Shown one piece after another: positions 23,673 to 31,388 of a stretch of 35,390 bases of DNA. The notes beneath the pieces are model-generated. The model did not search any database, had not been told where the DNA came from, and worked only from the letters and a program-made list of their open reading frames with translations. Source of the stretch: Actinomycetes bacterium (GTDB lineage Bacteria > Actinomycetota > Actinomycetes > Actinomycetales > Demequinaceae); contig JAEYOR010000023.1 in assembly GCA_023411615.1 (NCBI GenBank), forward strand, positions 1 to 35,390, given 5' to 3'. Numbering within the stretch: position 1 is the first letter of the stretch; the number at the start of each line of letters is the position of its first letter. The translations under genes were made by a program, and so were the position numbers.

Positions 23673-24620
23673 CTTGCGCATGTGGACGGCCTCGACTGCG
23701 TGGTCAGCGCCCTTGTGCAGGATGATCGTGGCGCGTGAGCGTGTTGGCGCGATATTGCGTTCAAGGTTCGGCGCGTTGATCGTGTCCCAGATGTGACCGG
23801 CCCGCGCAATCGCCTGGGCATCGGTCAGTTCCGCGTAGTGGCGGAAGTAACTGTCCGGCCGTGAGAACGCGCTTGCGCGAAGTGACAAGAAGCGGTCGAT
23901 GTACCACTGCCGTACTGCGGCCTTGTCGGCGTCGACGTAAATCGACATGTCGAAGTAGTCCGAGACGGCGGGCGCCGTCGCATCGAGGCCGCGCACTCCC
24001 GCCGGCTGCAACACGTTGAGACCCTCGACGATGAGCACGTCGGGTTTGCGCACCACGATCGACTCATCGGGAACGATGTCATACGTCACATGCGAATAGA
24101 CCGGGGCACGAACCTCTTCCACGCCAGACTTCACAGCGGCGATGAACTCGCGCAGGGCGCGGCGGTCATACGACTCAGGGAAACCCTTGCGCGACATGAG
24201 GCCCCGTTGCTCAAGAAGCGCATTGGGGAACAGGAAGCCGTCCGTTGTCACCAGTTCAACTCGAGGAGACGCGGGCCCCCGGGCGAGCATTTCTCGCAAT
24301 ACACGCGCAGTTGTTGACTTGCCCACCGCCACCGAGCCCGCGATGCCGACAACGAATGGCGTCCGAGTTGCGCGTTCTTGCAAGAACGCGCTCGTCGCCT
24401 CATGGAGACCGCCCACTGCCTCCGAATACAGCGTGAGCAGACGCGCAAGCGGACGGTAGATCTGATCCACCTCGGTGAGGTCAATGGGGTCACCCAGACC
24501 GCGCACCCGCCTCACATCATCGGCCGTGAGTGGCAACGGCGTCGTATCGGCGAGCGCCGACCACGCCGCGCGGGTGAACGTCCTGAACGGCGTGGCCGCC
24601 TGCTCGTCCGTACTCGTCAC
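23667..24620 (-). CDS. coaA: type I pantothenate kinase
   Basis: Phosphorylates pantothenate, the first step of coenzyme A synthesis. From GTG (24620-24618) the product is 317 residues. The P-loop GIAGSVAVGKST is at about residues 92-103, then VELVTTDGFLFPNALLEQRGLMSRKGFPESYD, VYSHVTYDIV and DVLIVEGLNVLQ, all standard for CoaA. The open frame extends further upstream to 24698 across the glmS start and is rejected there, because relatives begin near this GTG. Divergent from glmS with 76 nt between starts. A -10-like gacaat ends 6 nt upstream, suggesting a leaderless mRNA. Confidence 0.94.
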   Translation of the reverse strand: MTSTDEQAATPFRTFTRAAWSALADTTPLPLTADDVRRVRGLGDPIDLTEVDQIYRPLARLLTLYSEAVGGLHEATSAFLQERATRTPFVVGIAGSVAVGKSTTARVLREMLARGPASPRVELVTTDGFLFPNALLEQRGLMSRKGFPESYDRRALREFIAAVKSGVEEVRAPVYSHVTYDIVPDESIVVRKPDVLIVEGLNVLQPAGVRGLDATAPAVSDYFDMSIYVDADKAAVRQWYIDRFLSLRASAFSRPDSYFRHYAELTDAQAIARAGHIWDTINAPNLERNIAPTRSRATIILHKGADHAVEAVHMRKL

Positions 24621-24626
24621 CTCGCT

Positions 24627-24632
24627 ATTGTC
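24627..24632 (-). promoter_or_regulatory. possible -10 box of coaA
   Basis: On the minus strand gacaat ends 6 nt before the coaA GTG. It matches TAnnnT apart from the first base. No clear -35. If real, the coaA mRNA is leaderless, facing the glmS promoter in the same 76-nt gap. Confidence 0.35.
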
Positions 24633-24683
24633 GCGCACACTCGCCGATGTCCCGTGCGGGCACTGTCTCGACAGGACGAGAAC

Positions 24684-24689
24684 TAGACT
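24684..24689 (+). promoter_or_regulatory. -10 box of a likely leaderless glmS transcript
   Basis: tagact ends 7 nt before the glmS ATG (24697). No Shine-Dalgarno precedes the ATG. The arrangement matches that at 22015 and 30338. The -35 is not evident. Confidence 0.5.
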
Positions 24690-24696
24690 GCCTTGC

Positions 24697-26562
24697 ATGT
24701 GTGGAATCGTGGGATACGTCGGCGCGGGTGGTTCGAGTGCGCGCGCAGAGGGCGTGGTGATGGGCGGTCTCGAGCGCCTGGAGTACCGAGGCTATGACTC
24801 GGCGGGCATCGCCGTAGTGAGCGAGGACCGGGAGAAGCTCGCCGTGGCCAAGAAGGCCGGGAAGCTCAACAACCTCGCAAAGCTGCTCGCTGAATCGCCG
24901 TTGCCGGATGGCACGGCGGCGATTGGGCACACTCGCTGGGCCACCCACGGTGGGCCAACGGACTCCAATGCGCACCCTCATGTGGCAGCCGGCGGACGCA
25001 TTGCGATCATCCACAACGGCATCATCGAGAACTTCGCTGCTTTGCGTAAGGAGCTCACGGCGCAGGGCACCATCTTTTACTCGGAGACGGACACCGAGGT
25101 CGCGGGCCACTTGTTGGCGCGCTACGTCGAGGATGGTCTCAGTCTCGCCGACGCGATGCGCACCGTGGCTGGGCGCCTTGAGGGCGCCTTTACGCTGCTT
25201 GCCGTCGATGCCCGCGAACCCCACGTTGTCGTCGGCACGCGCCGCAACTCGCCCCTCGTCGTCGGGCTTGGCGAAGGCGAGAACTTCCTCGGCTCCGACG
25301 TTGTCGCTTTCATCGAGCACACCCGCACCGCGCTTGAGCTTGATCAGGACGAGGTCGTCGAGATCACTCCCGAAGGCGTGCGGGTGACGAACCTCGCGGG
25401 CGAAGAGATCAACCGCGAGCCGTACGAGGTGACGTGGGACGCGTCGGCCGCTCAAAAGGGTGGATTCGCGACGTTCATGGACAAGGAAATCCACGATCAG
25501 CCCGCCGCGGTCGCCGATACGCTGCGCGGACGTCTCGACGAGCAGGGCCACCTCACGCTCGACGAGGGAATTGTGGCGGAGTCGGTACTCGCCGCAATCG
25601 ACAAGATCATCATCATCGCCTGTGGCACCGCGGCTTATGCGGGCATGGTCGCGAAGTACGCGATCGAGCACTGGACGCGCGTTCCTGTCGAGGTGGAACT
25701 TGCTCACGAGTTCCGTTACCGAGACCCGGTCCTCTCGGTGAAGACCCTCGTTGTCGCCATCAGCCAGTCCGGTGAGACGATGGACACGATCATGGCGGTG
25801 CGCCACGCACAGCAGCAGGGCTCGCCTGTCGTCGCCATTGTCAACGTGCAAGGCTCGACGATCGCCCGCGAGGCCGATGCCGTGCTGTACACACGCGCAG
25901 GGCCGGAAATTGCCGTCGCGTCGACCAAGGCGTTCCTCGCGCAGATCACTGCCGCGTACCTCTTGGGCATCTACCTCGCCCAGCTGCGTGGGAACAAGTT
26001 CCCCGACGAGATATCTGCGTTGCTGAGCCAGCTTGATGAAATGCCGGCCAAGATTCAGCGCGTCCTTGATGAGGCCGAGCCGATTCGCGCGCTTGGACGT
26101 GCAATGGCTGGTGAGAAGACTGTCCTGTTCCTTGGGCGTCACATCGGTTACCCCGTGGCGCTCGAAGGCGCACTCAAGCTCAAAGAGCTCGCGTATATCC
26201 ACGCCGAGGGCTTTGCTGCCGGAGAGCTCAAGCACGGCCCCATCGCCCTTGTCGAAGAGGGTCAGCCCGTATTCATCGTGCTTCCCAGCCCGCGGGGCCG
26301 CGAGGTGTTGCACTCCAAGGTGATCTCCAACATTCAGGAGGTCCGCGCGCGCGGTGCCCTCACCGTGGTGATTGCGGAGGAGGGTGATGAAGAGGCCGGT
26401 CAGTTTGCCGATCACCTCATCACCGTTCCCGAGACGCCCACCTTGCTCATGCCACTCGTGACCGTGGTGCCGCTGCAGATCTTTGCCCACGACCTCGCCG
26501 CGGCGAAGGGCTACGACGTGGACCAGCCGCGCAACCTCGCCAAGTCCGTCACTGTGGAGTAA
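24697..26562 (+). CDS. glmS: glutamine-fructose-6-phosphate aminotransferase (isomerizing)
   Basis: Makes glucosamine-6-phosphate from fructose-6-phosphate and glutamine, the committed step to amino sugars. The 621-residue product begins MCGIVGYVG, so the catalytic Cys is second and becomes N-terminal once Met is removed. GHTRWATHGGPTDSNAHPH and HNGIIENF are the glutaminase site. Two SIS domains follow (IIIACGTAAYAGMVAKYAIE, AISQSGETMDTIMAV, STKAFLAQ; second one from about 450), ending DQPRNLAKSVTVE. The open frame extends upstream to 24475 antisense to coaA, rejected. acpS follows by 2 nt. Confidence 0.97.
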   Translation: MCGIVGYVGAGGSSARAEGVVMGGLERLEYRGYDSAGIAVVSEDREKLAVAKKAGKLNNLAKLLAESPLPDGTAAIGHTRWATHGGPTDSNAHPHVAAGGRIAIIHNGIIENFAALRKELTAQGTIFYSETDTEVAGHLLARYVEDGLSLADAMRTVAGRLEGAFTLLAVDAREPHVVVGTRRNSPLVVGLGEGENFLGSDVVAFIEHTRTALELDQDEVVEITPEGVRVTNLAGEEINREPYEVTWDASAAQKGGFATFMDKEIHDQPAAVADTLRGRLDEQGHLTLDEGIVAESVLAAIDKIIIIACGTAAYAGMVAKYAIEHWTRVPVEVELAHEFRYRDPVLSVKTLVVAISQSGETMDTIMAVRHAQQQGSPVVAIVNVQGSTIAREADAVLYTRAGPEIAVASTKAFLAQITAAYLLGIYLAQLRGNKFPDEISALLSQLDEMPAKIQRVLDEAEPIRALGRAMAGEKTVLFLGRHIGYPVALEGALKLKELAYIHAEGFAAGELKHGPIALVEEGQPVFIVLPSPRGREVLHSKVISNIQEVRARGALTVVIAEEGDEEAGQFADHLITVPETPTLLMPLVTVVPLQIFAHDLAAAKGYDVDQPRNLAKSVTVE

Positions 26563-26564
26563 GC

Positions 26565-26921
26565 GTGGCCGTTGTGGGCGTGGGCATCGACGTGGTGGAA
26601 CTCGAGCGTTTCGACCGCGCGGTGGAGCGATCCGCCACGTTCCTCGAAAGGGTCTTCACTCCCGCGGAGCGCCAACTGGGCCGCAGTTCCCTCGCGGCTC
26701 GGTGGGCGGCCAAAGAGGCGCTCGCCAAGGTGCTCGGTGCACCATCGGGTCTCGTGTGGCACGACGCTGAAGTGGTGAAAGACGCCGACGGTCGCCCGCA
26801 TTTTGAGGTGCGCGGCTCCGTCGCGGCTCGGACGGCCGAACTCGGGATCAAGACGCTTCACGTCTCTTTGTCTCATGACGCTGGCATTGCCTCAGCTGTT
26901 GTCATCGCGGAGGCTCCGTGA
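26565..26921 (+). CDS. acpS: holo-[acyl-carrier-protein] synthase
   Basis: Transfers 4'-phosphopantetheine from CoA to acyl carrier protein. The 118-residue product has VVGVGIDVVELERF with magnesium ligand Asp9, the second signature RWAAKEALAKVLG with Glu51, and LHVSLSHDAGIASAVVIAE at the end. Length is normal. GTG 26565; the stop overlaps the alr start by 4 nt (GTGA). coaA, which makes its substrate's precursor, lies close by on the other strand. Confidence 0.95.
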   Translation: MAVVGVGIDVVELERFDRAVERSATFLERVFTPAERQLGRSSLAARWAAKEALAKVLGAPSGLVWHDAEVVKDADGRPHFEVRGSVAARTAELGIKTLHVSLSHDAGIASAVVIAEAP

Positions 26922-28027
26922 GCCGCCTCAACGTTTCGGTCGATTACACGGCGATCACGACAAACGTCGCGGCGCTCGCGGCCCGCACTTCTGCCGCGGT
27001 GATGGCCGTGGTGAAGGCCGATGGATATGGTCACGGGCTCGTGGCGGCTGCTGCGGCGGCACGTGCGGGTGGCGCGGGGTGGCTTGGCGTGGCTCAACCT
27101 CAAGAGGCGCTCGATCTGCGAGCCGCGGGCGACACTGGCCCACTCTTCACGTGGCTTTACGGCCCGGATGACATGCCCGCCCACGACCTTGTCGCGGCGG
27201 ATGTCGACGTCTCCGTCGCATCGCCTGAGGTGCTCGAGATTGTGGTCGACGCCGCCCGCAAGACGGGTCGCACCGCACGCGTCCACGTGGGTGTGGACAC
27301 TGGTCTTGGTCGCGAGGGCTGTGCCATGGCTGTGCTTCCCGACCTCCTCGATGCAGTGGCCGCAGCGCACCGAGACGGCGCGATCGACGCGGTTGGGATG
27401 TGGTCTCACCTTGCCTGGGCAGATCAGCCCGGTCACCCCACGATCGACGCCCAAGCGGCGACGTTCCGCACCGCCCTCGACATGGCGTCGGCCGCGGGCC
27501 TCACCATCACCATCCGTCACCTTGCCAACTCGGCGTGCACTCTCACCCGCCCGGACCTCCACTTTGACGTCGTACGGCCAGGCATTGCCGTCTATGGGTT
27601 GCCCCCTGTGCCAGACCCGGCGGATGCGAACTGGGGGCTGCGCCCCGCAATGCGCGTCACATCCCACGTGATCGCGGTGAAGAGCGTCGAGGCCGGTCAG
27701 GGTGTCAGCTATGGGCACACGTATGTCACGGATAGGTCCACCACGCTTGCGCTGGTGAGCGCTGGCTACGCCGACGGCGTCTTTCGCAGTGCGGGCAACC
27801 GGGGGCCGGTGACGATTCGCGGGCGGCGCTTCACGGTGTCAGGCCGCGTGTGCATGGACCAGTTTGTGGTGGATGTGGGACCCGATGCCGCCATTGAGGT
27901 GGGCGATGAGGTGGTACTCATCGGCCCCGATGGTCCAAGCGCCACCGAATGGGCCGACGCTGTGGGAACCATCGACTACGAGGTCGTGTGCCGATTTGGC
28001 ATCGGCCGGATCAAGGCCATCGCGTGA
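26918..28027 (+). CDS. alr: alanine racemase
   Basis: PLP enzyme making D-alanine for peptidoglycan. The 369-residue product carries the PLP lysine Lys33 in AVVKADGYGHG and the catalytic tyrosine region STTLALVSAGYADGVFRSAG. It also has GRVCMDQFVVDVG. GTG 26918 overlaps acpS by 4 nt; its own stop overlaps the tsaE GTG by 4 nt. The acpS-alr-tsaE-tsaB-rimI run is thus probably one transcript. Confidence 0.96.
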   Translation: MSRLNVSVDYTAITTNVAALAARTSAAVMAVVKADGYGHGLVAAAAAARAGGAGWLGVAQPQEALDLRAAGDTGPLFTWLYGPDDMPAHDLVAADVDVSVASPEVLEIVVDAARKTGRTARVHVGVDTGLGREGCAMAVLPDLLDAVAAAHRDGAIDAVGMWSHLAWADQPGHPTIDAQAATFRTALDMASAAGLTITIRHLANSACTLTRPDLHFDVVRPGIAVYGLPPVPDPADANWGLRPAMRVTSHVIAVKSVEAGQGVSYGHTYVTDRSTTLALVSAGYADGVFRSAGNRGPVTIRGRRFTVSGRVCMDQFVVDVGPDAAIEVGDEVVLIGPDGPSATEWADAVGTIDYEVVCRFGIGRIKAIA

Positions 28028-28539
28028 CGCACGTGGCGAGGTACGCCGCTTCAAGCGGCGACGAGATGCGTGCGCTCGGTGAACGCTTAGCGCGCGTGCT
28101 CCGCGCCGGGGATCTCCTCATCCTCTCCGGAGGGCTCGGCGCAGGGAAGACCACTCTTGTTCAAGGCATTGGCGCGGGGCTGAAGGTGCGTGGACAGGTG
28201 GCGAGCCCCACCTTCATCATCGCCCGCACTCACCCGCCTCTCGCAGACGGCCCGTGGCTTGTTCACGTCGATGCGTATCGTCTCAACTCTCTCGCTGAAC
28301 TCGACCACCTCGACCTCGACGCTTCGACAGACGAGGCCGTCACTGTGGTCGAGTGGGGTGAGGGCAAGGCCGAGGCGCTCGCGGAAGGCCATCTCCTCAT
28401 CGAGATCGAACGCCCGCGAGGTGCGATCACTGACGGCGAAAACCCTGCTGCGGGGCAGCGCATCGTCACTCTCACGGCGCACGGTGCGCAGTGGAATGAC
28501 CGGCTATGGCCCGCGGCCCATGAGGAGGAGCGCGCATGA
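28024..28539 (+). CDS. tsaE: tRNA threonylcarbamoyladenosine biosynthesis ATPase TsaE
   Basis: ATPase that drives the TsaB-TsaD cycle for t6A37 in tRNAs reading ANN codons. The 171-residue product has the P-loop GGLGAGKTT at residues 36-44, then GIGAGLKVRGQVASPTFIIARTH, VHVDAYRLNSLAELDHLDLD and VVEWGEGKAEALAEGHL. GTG 28024 is used (4-nt overlap with alr); GTG 28033 is another option. The upstream frame from 27949 lies in alr and is rejected. Confidence 0.94.
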   Translation: MTHVARYAASSGDEMRALGERLARVLRAGDLLILSGGLGAGKTTLVQGIGAGLKVRGQVASPTFIIARTHPPLADGPWLVHVDAYRLNSLAELDHLDLDASTDEAVTVVEWGEGKAEALAEGHLLIEIERPRGAITDGENPAAGQRIVTLTAHGAQWNDRLWPAAHEEERA

Positions 28540-29141
28540 TCGTCGCGATCGACACGTCGGCTGCGATCTCGGTGACGGTGACGGATGTGACGGCCGCCGA
28601 CGCTCTCGCGGCTCGATCCGTGTACTCACCTCGTGGTCACGCCGAGTTGCTTGGCGAGCTTGTGCGCGAGGCACTGACCGAAGCAGGTGTGGGCCGCGCG
28701 GACGTGACGACCGTTGTGGTCGGTACCGGCCCCGCGCCTTTTACCGGCTTGCGGGTGGGGCTCGTCACGGCACGGATGCTTGCCCTTGCCTGGGACGTGC
28801 CACTGCTCGGCGTGTGCTCACTTGACGCCGTGGGCGCTTTGCATCGCGATGTGCTCGTTGTCGGTGACGCACGGCGGCGCGAGGTGTATTGGGCGCGGTA
28901 TGCACGTGGAGAGCGCATCGAGGGCCCCGACGTGGCAAGCCCCACGGACGTGACGGTCACACCAGGTGAGCGGGTTGTCGGTCGCGGGGGCGTGCTCTAC
29001 CCGGATGTGTTCCCCGGCGCCATTGAGGCGGACCCGGATCCGTTGTGGCTCGCGCGCGAGGCAGTGCGGCGCCGTGCGACAGGGGAGGATCTGCCAACTG
29101 ATCCGCTGTACCTGCGCCGCCCTGACGTTCACCAGGCATGA
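28536..29141 (+). CDS. tsaB: t6A biosynthesis protein TsaB
   Basis: Partner of TsaD in the threonylcarbamoyl transfer complex. The 201-residue product begins MIVAIDTSAAISVTV and has the family motif VVVGTGPAPFTGLRVGLVTARMLALAWDVPLLGVCSLDAV. Residue ARRREVYWARY is in the usual place. Overlaps tsaE and rimI by 4 nt each (ATGA). Confidence 0.95.
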   Translation: MIVAIDTSAAISVTVTDVTAADALAARSVYSPRGHAELLGELVREALTEAGVGRADVTTVVVGTGPAPFTGLRVGLVTARMLALAWDVPLLGVCSLDAVGALHRDVLVVGDARRREVYWARYARGERIEGPDVASPTDVTVTPGERVVGRGGVLYPDVFPGAIEADPDPLWLAREAVRRRATGEDLPTDPLYLRRPDVHQA

Positions 29142-29629
29142 CTGAGCCGAGACTTCGCGACCTCACCGAGGCGGACCTTGACTGGCTCGCTGAGGCCGAG
29201 CAGCACATGTTCGGGGCCGCCGCGTGGTCTCCCGCATTGATTCGCGAGGACTATCGCTGGGGAAGCAATCGTTACCGCGGCGTCGAGATCGAGGGTGAGC
29301 TCGTCGCCTACGCGGTCTACGGATTCGAAGGAGATGCCTTCCATCTGCTCAACATCGCGGTAGTGCCTGAGCATCGGCGTGCAGGCCTTGGCAGGCTGCT
29401 GTTCGAGGAGTTCCTCGAGGAAGCGCGCCGCCTTGGCGCGGCAGATGTCTGGCTTGAGGTCGCCGTGGACAACGACGCCGCGCGGGCGATGTACGAGACC
29501 TACGGCTTTGAACAGGTGCGGGTGCGGCGGCGGTATTACCAACCAGGCGATATTGACGCGCTTGTCATGCGCCAGGTCATTCGCCCGTTTGCTCCGCAAA
29601 CGCCCCCAGCGCCTGATTCCGACGGCTAG
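29138..29629 (+). CDS. rimI: ribosomal protein alanine N-acetyltransferase RimI-like
   Basis: GNAT acetyltransferase of the RimI group, expected to acetylate protein N termini such as that of S18. The 163-residue product has LLNIAVVPEHRRAGLGRLLFEEFLEEARRLGA, the acetyl-CoA-binding Q/RxxGxG/A motif, then VWLEVAVDNDAARAMYETYGFEQVRVRRRYY, typical of RimI. Context next to tsaB supports the call. The stop shares CTAG with the convergent nitroreductase gene. Confidence 0.92.
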   Translation: MTEPRLRDLTEADLDWLAEAEQHMFGAAAWSPALIREDYRWGSNRYRGVEIEGELVAYAVYGFEGDAFHLLNIAVVPEHRRAGLGRLLFEEFLEEARRLGAADVWLEVAVDNDAARAMYETYGFEQVRVRRRYYQPGDIDALVMRQVIRPFAPQTPPAPDSDG

Positions 29630-30243
29630 AGAACGCGAGCGGCGTCCTCCCACGAAGGACGGCCAGCGCGCGGCGCCGTTCCATCCTCGCCCTCGGGGGC
29701 GGGGTAGCCCACGGTCAAGATTGCGAGCGCGCTCCAACCGGAGTCCGCAAAGAGCTGGTCAGAGATGGTTGCCATGTCAAAGCCGCTCATGGGGCGCACG
29801 GCGAGGCCAGCGGCGCGCAGGCCAACGATGAGGTAACCGAGTTGCAACCATGTGTTCGATGCAGCGGTTGCCACGCGGCGCTCGGGCGCGGCCTCAAGCT
29901 TTGCCTCGAGTCCCTCAACTCCCGGTGCCGTGATGTGTGAGAGCCGGTGGTAGTTGCTGTCGGCAGCGACGACGAGCACCATCGGCGCGGTCTCCACCTT
30001 GAGGCGGTTGCCACCCGATGCAGCGCCGAGGACCACTCCACGCGCTTGTTCAGAATCAGCAACCGCGATTCGCAACGGCATCGAGTTGCTCGCGGTCGGG
30101 CCCCACTTGATGAGGTCGTAGGCGGCGCGAACAGCGTCGACCTCGACGGGGGTGTCGGCAAACGCGAGGGGCGAGCGGGCGTCGATGAACAGTGCCTGTT
30201 GAGTTTCGGGATCAAGGCGGAGCATGTCGGTGGAAACGGTCAT
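29626..30243 (-). CDS. nitroreductase family protein, RutE/malonic semialdehyde reductase-like
   Basis: FMN-dependent oxidoreductase. The 205-residue product has ARSPLAFADTPVEVDAVRAAYDLIKWGPTASNSMPLRI at residues about 22-60, and NTWLQLGYLIVGLRAAGLAVRPMSGFD at about 128-154. These match the RutE group, which reduces malonic semialdehyde to 3-hydroxypropionate in pyrimidine breakdown. No other rut gene is nearby, so the substrate is open. It lies inverted between rimI and tsaD, breaking a gene order that is usually unbroken. The stop overlaps that of rimI by 4 nt. Confidence 0.88.
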   Translation of the reverse strand: MTVSTDMLRLDPETQQALFIDARSPLAFADTPVEVDAVRAAYDLIKWGPTASNSMPLRIAVADSEQARGVVLGAASGGNRLKVETAPMVLVVAADSNYHRLSHITAPGVEGLEAKLEAAPERRVATAASNTWLQLGYLIVGLRAAGLAVRPMSGFDMATISDQLFADSGWSALAILTVGYPAPEGEDGTAPRAGRPSWEDAARVL

Positions 30244-30244
30244 G

Positions 30245-30274
30245 TTGACGTGACAACAAATTGGTGTGGATTAT
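30245..30274 (+). promoter_or_regulatory. possible promoter for tsaD
   Basis: ttgacg (30245-30250), 18-nt spacer, gattat (30269-30274) on the plus strand. It lies in the gap divergent from the nitroreductase gene and would give a leader of about 70 nt. A nearer -10 (tagagt, 30338) is the alternative. Confidence 0.4.
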
Positions 30275-30337
30275 TCCCGCGGGGGCGCGCGTGCGCACGC
30301 GGATTGGCACCGATGCTCGACCGCTCGACCAACGTTC

Positions 30338-30343
30338 TAGAGT
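30338..30343 (+). promoter_or_regulatory. -10 box of a likely leaderless tsaD transcript
   Basis: tagagt ends 7 nt before the tsaD ATG (30351), with no evident Shine-Dalgarno. The geometry matches the DedA and glmS starts. Confidence 0.45.
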
Positions 30344-30350
30344 GGCGTGC

Positions 30351-31388
30351 ATGGAACTGGTCTTGGGCATCGAGTCGACGTGCGATGAGACTGGCGTTGC
30401 GCTCGTTCGGGGAAACGAGCTCATTGCCGATGTGGTGGCATCCTCGATGGAGGAACATGCTCGGTTTGGCGGCATCGTCCCCGAGGTGGCCTCCCGCGCC
30501 CACCTCGAGGCCTTCGTTCCCACTGTCCAGGAGGCGCTTTCTCGGGCAGGCGCGTCCCTCGATGATGTCGATGCGGTAGCCGTGGCCTCAGGCCCTGGCC
30601 TTGTTGGTTCTCTCACTGTTGGTGTCGCAGCGGCGAAGGCGCTCTCGCTCGCGCTTGATCGCCCGCTCTACGGTGTCAATCACGTCATCGGTCACGCGGC
30701 CGTCGATCAGTTGGTCAACGGGTCATTCCCTGAGCGCACCATGGCACTGGTCGTATCGGGTGGACACACGTCTCTCCTTCTCGTTGACGACATTGCGACC
30801 TCTGTGACCGAGCTCGGGCATACGCTCGATGACGCGGCCGGTGAGGCCTTTGACAAGGTCGGCCGGCTCCTCGGCTTGCCGTACCCCGGCGGGCCGCATG
30901 TTGACCGATTGGCACGCGAAGGAGACCCCGAGGCGATTGCCTTTCCTCGGGCGCTGACGGCACCCAAGGACCGCGAGCGCCACGCGTATGACTTCTCCTT
31001 CTCCGGCCTCAAGACTGCGGTGGCACGCTGGGTCGAGGCCTGCGAGGATTCGGGCCGTGCGGTGCCGGTCGCGGACGTCGCAGCATCCTTTGCGGCAGCC
31101 GTGGCTGATGTGCTCGTGACCAAGACTCTCGATGCCTGCGAGCGTCATGGGGTAGACACCTTGATCATCGGTGGAGGCTTCTCCGCGAACAGCCAATTGC
31201 GCGACCTCGCGAACGCACGCGGGGCTGAGCGCGGCATCACAGTGCGGATTCCACCACTCAAGTACTGCACAGACAACGGTGCAATGATTGCCGCCCTGGG
31301 AAGCGCCGTCGTAGCGCGGGGCGTAGCGCCAAGCGCACTTGGCATCGGCGTCGACTCCTCGATGCCCTTGGAGCGGATCACCGCGTGA
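30351..31388 (+). CDS. tsaD: tRNA N6-adenosine threonylcarbamoyltransferase TsaD
   Basis: Transfers the threonylcarbamoyl group to A37 of tRNA. The 345-residue product begins MELVLGIESTCDETGVALV. Metal-binding His111 and His115 are in GVNHVIGHAA. It also has VSGGHTSLLLVDD, DDAAGEAFDKVGRLLGLPYPGGP and IGGGFSANSQLR, all Kae1/TsaD marks. ATG 30351 is chosen because relatives begin MxxxLGIExxCDET; the open frame to 30261 is not used. The stop overlaps the next gene's GTG by 4 nt. Confidence 0.97.
   Translation: MELVLGIESTCDETGVALVRGNELIADVVASSMEEHARFGGIVPEVASRAHLEAFVPTVQEALSRAGASLDDVDAVAVASGPGLVGSLTVGVAAAKALSLALDRPLYGVNHVIGHAAVDQLVNGSFPERTMALVVSGGHTSLLLVDDIATSVTELGHTLDDAAGEAFDKVGRLLGLPYPGGPHVDRLAREGDPEAIAFPRALTAPKDRERHAYDFSFSGLKTAVARWVEACEDSGRAVPVADVAASFAAAVADVLVTKTLDACERHGVDTLIIGGGFSANSQLRDLANARGAERGITVRIPPLKYCTDNGAMIAALGSAVVARGVAPSALGIGVDSSMPLERITA

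Noticed and set aside
24625..26490. Minus-strand open frame of 621 codons opposite glmS
   Set aside because: Mirror of glmS codon structure, with no family similarity; glmS is certain.
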